DNA from: Solirubrobacterales bacterium
Lineage (GTDB): Bacteria; Actinomycetota; Thermoleophilia; Solirubrobacterales; 70-9
Assembly: GCA_021323175.1 (NCBI GenBank)
Contig: JAJTCK010000023.1
Span: forward strand, 1 to 48,492
DNA: 48,492 nucleotides
Reading direction: 5' to 3'
Shown: positions 34,951 through 42,765 of the stretch, one piece after another
Layout: the number at the start of each line of letters is the position of its first letter
Numbering within the stretch: the first letter of the stretch is position 1
Program-made: the position numbers and the translations under genes
The notes under the pieces: model-generated
What the model was told of the DNA's origin: nothing
Seen by the model: the letters and a program-made list of their open reading frames with translations, nothing else
Database searches by the model: none

Positions 34951-36240
34951 GTGCGCTACGGCTTTGGCGGACCTGGAAGCGTTTTACGCAATCGTCGCAA
35001 GGAGTCCCCGGCGCCGGCCGCGGTCGCACGGCGCCCTCGGCCTACGTCCGAGCGAAAGCTCGGCCTCGCGGTTGTTATCGCGCTGGGGTCCTTGGCCGTA
35101 GTGGTCGGTACGGCGCCCGGAGATTCCTCGGCGCGCCCCGCTCATCACACCGACCCGATCGAGTCGTCCAGTCCGCTCGACCTGCGCTCCGCCTTCCTCG
35201 GCCAGCGCGCCTGGCGGCTCGAGGTCGGTTTGAGAACGCAGTCAGCGTGGACGAGTATCGACCTGGAGACTTGGCTGCCGGGCGAGCCGCTCCGCCCGCA
35301 CATCTGCCTGTTGCTTCACCAGGGCCCCGCACATCCCACGCTCTGCGTCGTCTCAGACGCGCGGGGCCGCCCGACGCTCTCCCGGCCGCTGGGCGGGGGT
35401 CGCTGGAGGCAGCTCGATGGCGCCCGGATCGAGGGCACGGGCTCGAACGAGCTGATCGCATCCTTCCCCTGGCGGAGAATCGGCCTGCGGCCGGGAGGGC
35501 TGCGGTGGCGCCTGAATACGGCCTGGACGGAGGCGCCGTGCGAGCTGAGCCTCGAGGAATGCCAGGATCTGCTGCCGGACAGGGAGGCGGCACGCGCCCG
35601 GGTGCGCCGGCCGATGCCGGTGGGCTGCTCGGTACCGGGGACTCCCCTCCGCTTCCACGGCCCGCGCCACAGGCCGCTGGTCGGACTCAGCTTCGACGAT
35701 GGGCCCAGCGCGCACACCGCCAGGTTCGTGCGAATCCTCCGCCGCTTTCGGATGACGGCGACCTTCTTCCAGGTCGGCGAGCAGGTCCTGCGCTCCGACC
35801 GACGCCTGGAGCGGAAGATACTCCGTGGCGGGAGCGAGATCGGCGACCACTCTCTGCGCCACGAGCTCTACCCCAGCTCCGCCTCGATTGCCGCGACCAA
35901 GCGCGCCATCGTCCGCGCCAGCGGCTTTCGCCCCTGCCTCTTTCGCCCGCCGGGCGGTGCTTTCGACGGGGGGGTGATCGGCGCCGCGCTCGCCAACGGA
36001 ATGAAGACGATTCTCTGGGAGGTCGATCCCCGCGACTGGGGGCGGCCAGGAACCGGTGCGATCATCTCACGCGTGCTCGGTCGCGTCCGCCGCGGCTCGG
36101 TCATCCTCATGCACGACGGCGGCGGAGACCGCAGCCAGACCCTCGCCGCACTGCCAGCCATCCTGCGCGGCCTGCGGCGCCGTCATCTGCATGGAGTGAA
36201 AGTCAGCGCCCTGCTGAGGGGCCACACCCGCTGGCGCTAG
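34951..36240 (+). CDS. Membrane-anchored polysaccharide deacetylase (NodB domain)
   Basis: 429 residues from GTG. A basic N-terminus is followed by a signal-anchor helix (LGLAVVIALGSLAVVVG), then an Ala/Arg-rich beta-type domain of about 180 residues without a recognised family, then the NodB domain. All catalytic motifs are present: SFDDGP with D249 and D250, the metal histidines H300 and H304 (GDHSLRHEL), RPPGGAFD, DPRDW and ILMHDGGG. It should remove N-acetyl groups from peptidoglycan or another surface polysaccharide outside the membrane. The start is uncertain by some codons. It is divergent from the decarboxylase gene. Confidence 0.88.
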   Translation: MRYGFGGPGSVLRNRRKESPAPAAVARRPRPTSERKLGLAVVIALGSLAVVVGTAPGDSSARPAHHTDPIESSSPLDLRSAFLGQRAWRLEVGLRTQSAWTSIDLETWLPGEPLRPHICLLLHQGPAHPTLCVVSDARGRPTLSRPLGGGRWRQLDGARIEGTGSNELIASFPWRRIGLRPGGLRWRLNTAWTEAPCELSLEECQDLLPDREAARARVRRPMPVGCSVPGTPLRFHGPRHRPLVGLSFDDGPSAHTARFVRILRRFRMTATFFQVGEQVLRSDRRLERKILRGGSEIGDHSLRHELYPSSASIAATKRAIVRASGFRPCLFRPPGGAFDGGVIGAALANGMKTILWEVDPRDWGRPGTGAIISRVLGRVRRGSVILMHDGGGDRSQTLAALPAILRGLRRRHLHGVKVSALLRGHTRWR

Positions 36241-36348
36241 CGATCAGCGGCAAGATCACAGACGCCGTGTCCGATGAGACCACCCTTGAGGCGTTCTTGA
36301 AGTACTTCTCACCGCCGAAAATGGATGATGGGCGAGCTGGCGCGGTCC

Positions 36349-36573
36349 CTAGTCCTCGGCGGCCGACGTTGCTTCGCCGGGCGCATCCTCGGAGGCCCCC
36401 GACACGGGCGGCGTCAGCAGCGACGCGGCGGCAGCGCCGTCGCGGCGTGTGGAGCGCTTCAGCTCAACCGTCTTCTTCCGTGAGATTGCGCAGCGCGGAC
36501 AGTGATGCGGCGACACCAGAGGGTTTCGGTCGAAGTAGGTCGCGCCGCAGTCGGGGCAACTCAGATAGGCCAT
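36349..36573 (-). CDS. Small zinc-ribbon protein
   Basis: 74 residues. MAYLSCPDCGATYFDR with C6 and C9, then HHCPRC, give a four-cysteine zinc site in the first 30 residues. A basic patch and a Ser/Ala/Pro/acidic tail follow. A second ATG directly upstream is possible, but the one chosen has GGAGG at a proper six-base distance. Role unknown; nucleic-acid or protein binding is usual for such ribbons. It converges on the deacetylase gene. Confidence 0.7.
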   Translation of the reverse strand: MAYLSCPDCGATYFDRNPLVSPHHCPRCAISRKKTVELKRSTRRDGAAAASLLTPPVSGASEDAPGEATSAAED

Positions 36574-36847
36574 CATCAACCTCCTGCCGGGCTCTTCGCC
36601 CGCCCGCGCTCTGGGGCCCGTTCGGACCCCGGTCGATCGCCGCCCCCTCTCCGGGGTCGGTTGCCCTATGTCCCCAGCCGGCGCGCTGTGCAACGGGCGA
36701 CGCCGCGAACACGGGTATACCCACGATCCAGAGGCCCAACCGGAGGTTCGGCAGCGGGGCTCGGCTGACGCCGCCGCCGCGCCGGCTGCAGCCGACGATC
36801 AGCTGCGACAAGGACGTCGGGCGAATTCATCGGCGCCGCCCGGCTCG

Positions 36848-37939
36848 TCATCCGCGTGGCAAGTTGATGCTGATGCGCTCAGGGCACCGCGCAGGAACTG
36901 TTGGGGTGGAGCATGCGCGCGTCACGCCGAGCAGTGGGGGGCTCGCCCCGTCGCGAGGCGATTCGGCGGTCGGTGCACGCCCAGGTCCGCGGGCGAGGCC
37001 GGAGGCGATCCGGGCGAGGTAGCTTTCGGGCCTCGGGTGGTAGTCGGTTATGCAGTGCAAGCAGTACCAGAGAATGAGCCGGGGACTCGCGGCCTCCTCG
37101 GCCTTTACTCTGGCGGCGGCGATCTGCTCGGCGCTCGGCCAGCAGGGCTCCACCTCCGGGTCGTACTGGCTCCAAGAGAACGCCTGGAGCACCATCACCG
37201 GACGTCGTCCCCCCCAGCGAACCATCTCGCCCAGCCAGGAACCCACCTCAGACACGCCAGGCTCTGGACTCGCTAAGCCCGGTGGCGGACAGATCGGGTA
37301 GGGGTCGGAACCGACGAAGTCCGCCATCCCCGCGAAGGGGCGCACCTTGTCCGGCCAGGGGCGGGCGACGTACAGCGTCCCGCGCGTCGTACGAGTCTCA
37401 ACCGCCTTGGTCAGACGCCGCATCGCCGCGGCCTCTGCGGTTCCCTCCTCGACCTCGTCGCCAACGTAGTAGCCCCAGGTCGCCGGGAGGTATTTCGTCC
37501 TGTCGACGAAATCGAGCTTCTCCGCTTGGCCGGTGAGCAGGTTGCCGAACTGGGTGCGGTAGTCGGAGAGATTCCAAATCACCTTTACGCCGGCAGCCTC
37601 CGCGTCGCGGGCGTAATGCAACGCCTCGTCCAGCGGCATCGCGTGGGTGGCGTAGTTGAGGACGACGCGCAATCCCGCCGCGCGGACGGCCGCCAGGCGA
37701 TCGGTCGCCTCGGACAGGTACGGACGCTCCTCGCCGTAGCGGAAGGAGTCGTAGATGCCGTACCAGAGCGCGGGTCTCGGCTTAGCGCTTCCCCCTCGCG
37801 TCTTGCTCTCGCGCTCGCTCGGAGAGTTGATTAGGAGCAGCGTGACGCCGCCCAGCGCGAACGCCACCAGAAAGAGCATCCAGGGGTGGCGCTGACGCGT
37901 CACGCGGTCATCTGGTCCCACGGTGCCCGCCTCAATCAT
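36848..37939 (-). CDS. Membrane-anchored glycosidase-like protein of unknown family
   Basis: 363 residues. A short cytosolic N-terminus and one membrane helix (about 20-37, LFLVAFALGGVTLLLI) precede an extracytoplasmic domain with alternating strand and helix blocks: WYGIYDSFRYGEERPYL, VVLNYATHAMPLDEALHYA, VKVIWNLSDYR, TWGYYVGDEVEEGTAE, FVGSDPYPICPP and VMVLQAFSW. This reads as a TIM-barrel glycoside-hydrolase-type fold, with D-E in GDEVEEG and D in GSDPYP as possible catalytic acids. The C-terminal 45 residues are Pro/Arg-rich. No family is recognised. Its ATG overlaps the stop of the GNAT remnant (ATGA). Confidence 0.65.
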   Translation of the reverse strand: MIEAGTVGPDDRVTRQRHPWMLFLVAFALGGVTLLLINSPSERESKTRGGSAKPRPALWYGIYDSFRYGEERPYLSEATDRLAAVRAAGLRVVLNYATHAMPLDEALHYARDAEAAGVKVIWNLSDYRTQFGNLLTGQAEKLDFVDRTKYLPATWGYYVGDEVEEGTAEAAAMRRLTKAVETRTTRGTLYVARPWPDKVRPFAGMADFVGSDPYPICPPPGLASPEPGVSEVGSWLGEMVRWGGRRPVMVLQAFSWSQYDPEVEPCWPSAEQIAAARVKAEEAASPRLILWYCLHCITDYHPRPESYLARIASGLARGPGRAPTAESPRDGASPPLLGVTRACSTPTVPARCPERISINLPRG

Positions 37940-38139
37940 TCGCGCCTAGTCGCGCATCGGCAGGTCGCGCCGAAGCAAGAGCCACCGTCGCCCCACGAGG
38001 TCTCATCGTCGCAGAACTCCCCGCTCTGCGGGCCGACAGGCTTATGGTGGCGGTGCAGCTGAAGCCAGAGCGGCCGCAGAGGCTCGACGTCCTCGGCGCT
38101 AGCCCGGTCGATCGAGATCTCCTCGTCCTCGGGTGCCAC
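37936..38139 (-). pseudogene. N-terminal fragment of a GNAT acetyltransferase
   Basis: 67 codons. The frame begins MAPEDEEISIDRASAEDVEP and continues LRPLWLQLHRHHKPVGP and FCDDETSWGDGG, which is the N-terminal third of a common GNAT type (the region before the acetyl-CoA motif). The rest of the domain is absent, and a Cys/Arg-rich nonsense end follows. The TGA overlaps the ATG of the next gene. It could be expressed as a short peptide, but a truncated gene is more likely. Confidence 0.55.
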
Positions 38140-38256
38140 GAGCTCAGTGAATCAAAGTCCAGGGCGACGTTTCCGGGCCTCGGCATGAGGCGACCAGAGG
38201 GCCGCTTTCTGCGCTATCGGACAGATACAGCGCCCGCCTTGCCCGCCCCGGACGGA

Positions 38257-40056
38257 CTAGGCGGGGGTCGGCTCCCGAATCCGGCTGCGCTCGTCCAGGC
38301 CGCTGAAGTCGACGGGACCGGGCATCAGCTCCTCGGGCCCCGGGATCTCGACCCCGATCATCTTCATGCGGCGGTTGAGCGCCTGGTAGGCGAAGCCGTA
38401 GACCTGAGAGGAGTGTTGGCCGTAGGACCAGTACGCGCGGGAGTTCGTCTCCTGCGGGGGCACGAACACTTTTGCCGCCTCGGGCAGCAGCTCGCAGAGG
38501 CGGTCGACGATCACCTGCTTCATCTCGGGCCGCGCCTCGCAAACGTCCTTCAGGAAGCGAACGCCGAAGGCGATGTGGCGGTGCTCGTCCTGCTCGACCA
38601 GACGAAAGCCCTTGTTGAACCCCGGGTAGATCTTGTGGTCCCCCGTGTACTGGATCAGGATCCGCTGGCCCGGCATGGCGAGGACGCCCTCCGTGACCAT
38701 GTGGTACGTGACGATCCCCTCGACGAACAGCTTCAGGTCGTCGGGCTGGGCCTTGATGCGGTCGGCGATGTCCCGCAGCGAGTCGTCGAAGAGAAAGTGC
38801 CACGGCCGCTGGGTCAGCAGCTCCTCCTCGATCTTCCGCAGCCGGGAGCGCAGGTCATCCGCCTCCAGCGCCATCACCTCGGCCATGAAGCGATCGAAGA
38901 AGACCGCATGGCGCATCTCGTCCACCAGCTGGGTCGCGAGGAAGGCCTCGACCTCGCCGCTCGGAGCGGCGAGCAGGAACGGCGCCAGGTCGGCGGTGAC
39001 CCGCTCCTCGCCGACGTAGAAGCTGCCGAAGCTGTGGAGGGTGTCGACCTGGGCGTCCGACGGCGTGGCGAGCCAGTGCTCACGGTCCACCGAGAAGTCC
39101 AGCTCGTGTGCGCGCCAGTTCTGTCGCTCCCACAGCGCATACAGCTGCTCGTAGCTCATCAGACCGCCGGGTTGACGCTTTGACTCTCCGGGATCGCCTG
39201 GCTCGGACGACGCGCCGGAGCCGTTCACCGCCGACCCCCAGCTACCGGCCAGCTTGGCCTGCCTGCGCGCCTGGCGCGCCTCACGGTCGAGCTCCGGCCC
39301 GTCGACCCCCTCGGCCCTGTCGATCCAGCGGCCCACCAGGGTCGCCGCGAAGACGTCGCCCTCGAGCTCAGTCAGGCCCAGACGGGTCGCGTCGGTCGGA
39401 TCGAGCTCGCCAGTCAGCAGCTTGAGCCAGTCCGAGCGCCGCATCCGGACAGAGGCGTCGGCGTCGTCCGCAGCACCCCGCACGCAGCTCACGCTGCCGT
39501 CGTCGACCGAGATCGTCCAGGCGCCCCCCTGGTCCCCCAGCAGCTCGTAGGCGATCCTGAAGCTGTAGCCCAGCGTCCACTCCGGCTCGATCGCGTAGGC
39601 GAGGGACCGGTAGAGGAGGTCGGCGTCCAACGGCAGGCCCATTCTGGCCAGCTCGCGCGGTCCCGCGTCCTGGGACAGGTGGCGGAGAGCCACGGCCTTG
39701 CGCGCCTTTCCGCGCAGCCGCAGGCGCCCGCGGAGCATCGCCGTCAGCGGGTTGCGCCCGGCGGCGAGTTCGGCCAGGGTGCGGGCGTCGGTCTGGATGG
39801 CGAAGGCGTCGCCATCCAGATCCTCCCCGGGGCTCACCTCGGTGACTTGGGCGTGGCGGCGTCCGTTGCGGGCCACCCGCCACGCCCCGAGCTCGTCCAG
39901 TTCGAGCCGGTAGCTCAGGCCGTTCGGCAGCGAAGCCGCGGCGGCGGGCAGCGACTGAAGCATCAGGCGCGCCGCGAGCTCGGGCTCTGACTCCGCCATT
40001 CGGCGAAGCGCCGCGTTCATCGTCCCCTCGTCCCCGGCCCGGTCCTTGGTCGCCAT
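38257..40056 (-). CDS. Tandem SCP2-like domains fused to R2lox-type diiron oxidase
   Basis: 599 residues in three parts. About 20-130 and 150-255 each look like SCP2 sterol-carrier domains (for example WRVARNGRRHAQ, and LAAGRNPLTAMLRGRLRLRG in the first). A linker rich in Gly, Ser and Pro (265-298) leads to a ferritin-like oxidase (300-599). The oxidase keeps every R2lox ligand: E350, E380, H383, E456, E491, H494. It also keeps Val353 and Tyr451, the counterparts of the Val-Tyr ether crosslink in Mycobacterium Rv0233, with identical spacing to the ligands. R2lox proteins bind a long-chain fatty acid near a Mn/Fe or diiron site, so lipid-binding domains on the same chain suggest delivery or oxidation of a lipid. 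The ATG has GGAGAG just upstream. It diverges from the oxidase-like operon. Confidence 0.85.
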   Translation of the reverse strand: MATKDRAGDEGTMNAALRRMAESEPELAARLMLQSLPAAAASLPNGLSYRLELDELGAWRVARNGRRHAQVTEVSPGEDLDGDAFAIQTDARTLAELAAGRNPLTAMLRGRLRLRGKARKAVALRHLSQDAGPRELARMGLPLDADLLYRSLAYAIEPEWTLGYSFRIAYELLGDQGGAWTISVDDGSVSCVRGAADDADASVRMRRSDWLKLLTGELDPTDATRLGLTELEGDVFAATLVGRWIDRAEGVDGPELDREARQARRQAKLAGSWGSAVNGSGASSEPGDPGESKRQPGGLMSYEQLYALWERQNWRAHELDFSVDREHWLATPSDAQVDTLHSFGSFYVGEERVTADLAPFLLAAPSGEVEAFLATQLVDEMRHAVFFDRFMAEVMALEADDLRSRLRKIEEELLTQRPWHFLFDDSLRDIADRIKAQPDDLKLFVEGIVTYHMVTEGVLAMPGQRILIQYTGDHKIYPGFNKGFRLVEQDEHRHIAFGVRFLKDVCEARPEMKQVIVDRLCELLPEAAKVFVPPQETNSRAYWSYGQHSSQVYGFAYQALNRRMKMIGVEIPGPEELMPGPVDFSGLDERSRIREPTPA

Positions 40057-40128
40057 CGCTCTCCTCGTCTCCTCGCGGGTCGCTTTCGCAGCGCTCCTGG
40101 TCGGCGATTCTGTCAGAAGGGGATGCGA

Positions 40129-40146
40129 TTTGGCCAGCCAGCCAAA
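40129..40146. promoter_or_regulatory. Inverted repeat TTTGGC-N6-GCCAAA in a divergent promoter region
   Basis: A 6-bp perfect inverted repeat with a 6-base spacer lies between the divergent SCP2-R2lox gene and the oxidase-like operon. Its form and place suit an operator for a dimeric repressor controlling one or both genes. No clear -35/-10 pair could be fixed. Confidence 0.35.
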
Positions 40147-40195
40147 CCTCCCTGCCGAGCCGTCGGCGCGCCGCGGCTAATAGACTGGCGCCGCC

Positions 40196-41032
40196 TTGCT
40201 TGGCCCTGAATCAGCCCATTCGCCGAACGCCGAGGACCTGAACGCCCTCTACTGGGTGATGATGGTGATCGGCCTGCTGCTGATCGTCGCGATCAACGCG
40301 GCGCTGATCGGCCTGGTCGTCCGCTACCGAAGGTCGCGCGGCGCCGCGGCCCCGCGCAGGCTGCGCAGCCGCCGGCCCATTCAGGTCGTGGCGGCGTCGG
40401 CGCTCGCGGGCCTGGCGCTGGTCCTCTTCGTCCTTGGCGTGATCTTCACCGAGAACGCACGCGAGGTCGAGGCATCGGGCCCCGATGGCCTGCAAGCCTC
40501 GTCGCTGCTGACCGCACAGAGGGACATCAAGCCGCCGGGCGGCGAGGACACCGAGCCGCTGACGATCCAGGCCTCGGGCCAACAGTGGATCTGGCGCTAC
40601 GAGTACCCGGACGGGACCTTCTCGTACTACGAGCTCGTCGTGCCGGTGGACACAGCGGTCCTGGTCGAGCTGAACTCGACCGACGTGGTGCACCGCTGGT
40701 GGGTGCCTGGTCTGGGAGGCAAGTTCGACGTCGTCCCCGACCAGCAGTCCGGGACCTGGTTCAAGGCCGACGAGGAGGGTGTCTACTACGGCGCGTCCTA
40801 CCAGTTCTCCGGCGCCGCCTACGCCGCGATGCGGACGAGGGTCAGGGTCGTGACACCAACGGAGTACGAGGCCTGGCTCGAGCAGCAGGCGACTGACATC
40901 CAGGATGCCCAGGAGCTGGTCCGCCGTCAGCTCGACGAGCGCGTCGACAGCCCCGACAACCCGCCGGACGACGGCGAGAGCGTCGACATCGACAGCTCCG
41001 CCCCCGGCGGAGGGGGAGGACCCTCGCAGTGA
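40196..41032 (+). CDS. Cytochrome oxidase subunit II homologue lacking the CuA site
   Basis: 278 residues from TTG (an in-frame TAG lies shortly upstream and there is no signal peptide). Two membrane helices (about 20-43 and 62-84) precede a cupredoxin domain. QQWIWRYEYP and VVHRWWVPGLGGKFDVVP with His166 match CoxB. The CuA loop, normally CxExCxxxHxxM, reads S201, Q203, S205, Y209, M212: both cysteines, the Glu and the second His are replaced at exact spacing. It therefore cannot bind CuA and cannot take electrons from cytochrome c in the usual way. Loss of CuA is known in quinol oxidases. The C-terminal 50 residues are acidic with a poly-Gly run. Its stop overlaps the next start (GTGA). Confidence 0.88.
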   Translation: MLGPESAHSPNAEDLNALYWVMMVIGLLLIVAINAALIGLVVRYRRSRGAAAPRRLRSRRPIQVVAASALAGLALVLFVLGVIFTENAREVEASGPDGLQASSLLTAQRDIKPPGGEDTEPLTIQASGQQWIWRYEYPDGTFSYYELVVPVDTAVLVELNSTDVVHRWWVPGLGGKFDVVPDQQSGTWFKADEEGVYYGASYQFSGAAYAAMRTRVRVVTPTEYEAWLEQQATDIQDAQELVRRQLDERVDSPDNPPDDGESVDIDSSAPGGGGGPSQ

Positions 41033-42759
41033 GCGCCGGTCCCACGATCCATCCCAAGCGGCCAGAGGTGGTGACCGACGGCGTCGCTTCCAGCCGGCCG
41101 CGCTGGCTCGAGATCGCCACCAGCGGCGACCACAAGGACGTCGGCCGCATGCTGATCGCCGGCTCGCTGGCCTTCCTCGCGCTGGCGCTGATCGAGTTCC
41201 TCCTGATCCGGCTACAGCTCGCGGTCCCCGAGAACACGATGATCGAACCCGTCACGTTCAACCGCCTGCTCTCAGTCATGGGCGTGTCGCTGGTCGTGCT
41301 GTTCGCCCTGCCGCTGGTCCTCGGCCTCTACACCTACCTCGTGCCGCTCCAGATCGGCGCGCGCGCGCTCGCCTTCCCGCGGCTCGCGAACCTCTCCACC
41401 TGGCTCTACATCGTCGGCGGCGCGATCCTCTACACCAGCTTCGTCTACACGCCGCCCGAGGCGGGGATCAACCCCCTCCCCCCGCTCTCGGACACGGCGT
41501 TCATCTCGAACAACGGCGTTGACGTATGGATCACCGCCGTCGGCCTCAGCGTGCTGGGGTTCGTCCTGCTCGCGATCAACCTGCTGGTCACGCTGCGCAG
41601 GCTGCGCGCGCCGGGCCTCGCGACCCGCCGCCTCCCGCCCTTCGCGTTCTCGGCGGGAGTCTCGAGCTGGATCCTGCTGATCGCCGGCCCGGCGATGCTG
41701 GCGGCCCTGGTCATGCTCGAGATGGACCGCCGTTTCGAGGGCGTCTTCTTCGACCCGGGCGGCGGGGGGGCGCCGACCTACTGGCAGCACCTGAGCTGGA
41801 TCTTCATGACCGGCTGCTACCTGCTGATGGTGATCCCCGCCGCGGCCGCGATCTCGGAGATCCTGCCCACGTTCGCGCGCAAGCCGCTGATTTCGCGGCG
41901 GGCCGTAAACCTGTCCCTGGCGGCGACCGGGGCGATCGGCCTGCTGGCCTGGATGCAGAACATGCTCACCGCCTCGATCCCGATCGGATGGCTGTACTTC
42001 GCGATGGCAGCCGCGCTGCTGCTGATCGTGCCGGTCGGGGTGCTGTTCGTCAACTGGCTGGCGACCCTGGCGTCGGGTGCGATCGAGCTGCGCGCCCCGA
42101 TGCTGTTCGCGCTTGCCGCGATCTCCACGCTCTCGATCGGCCTGGTCGCCGAGCTGTTCCACGCCGTGATCCCGGTCAACTGGCTGCTCGCCGACACCGC
42201 GGACGCCACCGCGGCGACGGGCTACGTCGTCGTCGGCGGCCCGGTGCTGGGCGGGATCGCTGCGCTGCACTACTGGTTCCCGAAGCTGACCGGGCGCTTC
42301 ATGGGCGAGTCGCTCGCCAGGTTCTCGCTGGTGGCGATCCTGATCGGCGCGCACCTGACCCTGCTGCCGATGTTCCTCGCGGGCCTCGACGGCCAGCAGG
42401 CCGACGTCTACAAGTACTTCGAGGACGACTTGTACGCCGACGGAGTGGTCGGCACGTTCCAGAGCCTCGACACCTACAACCTGATCAGCAGCATCGGAGC
42501 GCTCGTGCTGGTCACCGGAATCGTGATGTCGCTGGTCAACGCCGCCCGCAGCGCCGGCCACGGCAGGCGCGCTGGGCACGACCCGTGGCGCGGCGACACG
42601 CTGGAGTGGCTGGCGCTCTCCCCGCCGCCGCCGCACAACTTCGACGTGGTTCCCGACGTGCGCAGCGACGAGCCGATGCGAGACATCCGCGACGCCGTCA
42701 AGCGCCGTCATCCTCCCGTTCCAGCCAGCAGGGCCAAGAGCGGCGAGCCGGTAGCCTGA
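41029..42759 (+). CDS. Heme-copper oxidase subunit I homologue without heme or copper ligands
   Basis: 576 residues with twelve or so helices and clear CoxA framework: SGDHKDVG, YLVPLQIGARALAFPRLANLSTWL, FFDPGGGGAPTYWQHLSW, VPVGVLFVNWLATL, HYWFPKLTGRF. Aligned to CoxA, the six ligand histidines are M84 (low-spin heme), T261, Q310 and N311 (CuB), G403 (high-spin heme) and P405 (low-spin heme). The helix VI Glu is C263, the crosslinked Tyr is L265, the K-channel Lys is L339, and GAPD in the D-channel loop is GARA. It cannot be a working oxidase. The intact frame and conserved framework argue against simple decay. It is coupled to the subunit II homologue; no subunit III gene is present in the window. 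Confidence 0.9.
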   Translation: MSAGPTIHPKRPEVVTDGVASSRPRWLEIATSGDHKDVGRMLIAGSLAFLALALIEFLLIRLQLAVPENTMIEPVTFNRLLSVMGVSLVVLFALPLVLGLYTYLVPLQIGARALAFPRLANLSTWLYIVGGAILYTSFVYTPPEAGINPLPPLSDTAFISNNGVDVWITAVGLSVLGFVLLAINLLVTLRRLRAPGLATRRLPPFAFSAGVSSWILLIAGPAMLAALVMLEMDRRFEGVFFDPGGGGAPTYWQHLSWIFMTGCYLLMVIPAAAAISEILPTFARKPLISRRAVNLSLAATGAIGLLAWMQNMLTASIPIGWLYFAMAAALLLIVPVGVLFVNWLATLASGAIELRAPMLFALAAISTLSIGLVAELFHAVIPVNWLLADTADATAATGYVVVGGPVLGGIAALHYWFPKLTGRFMGESLARFSLVAILIGAHLTLLPMFLAGLDGQQADVYKYFEDDLYADGVVGTFQSLDTYNLISSIGALVLVTGIVMSLVNAARSAGHGRRAGHDPWRGDTLEWLALSPPPPHNFDVVPDVRSDEPMRDIRDAVKRRHPPVPASRAKSGEPVA

Positions 42760-42765
42760 CGGCTG

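Noticed and set aside
36574-36847. Short frames on both strands between the zinc-ribbon and glycosidase-like genes
   Set aside because: No motif, ribosome site or coding-like pattern; treated as non-coding.
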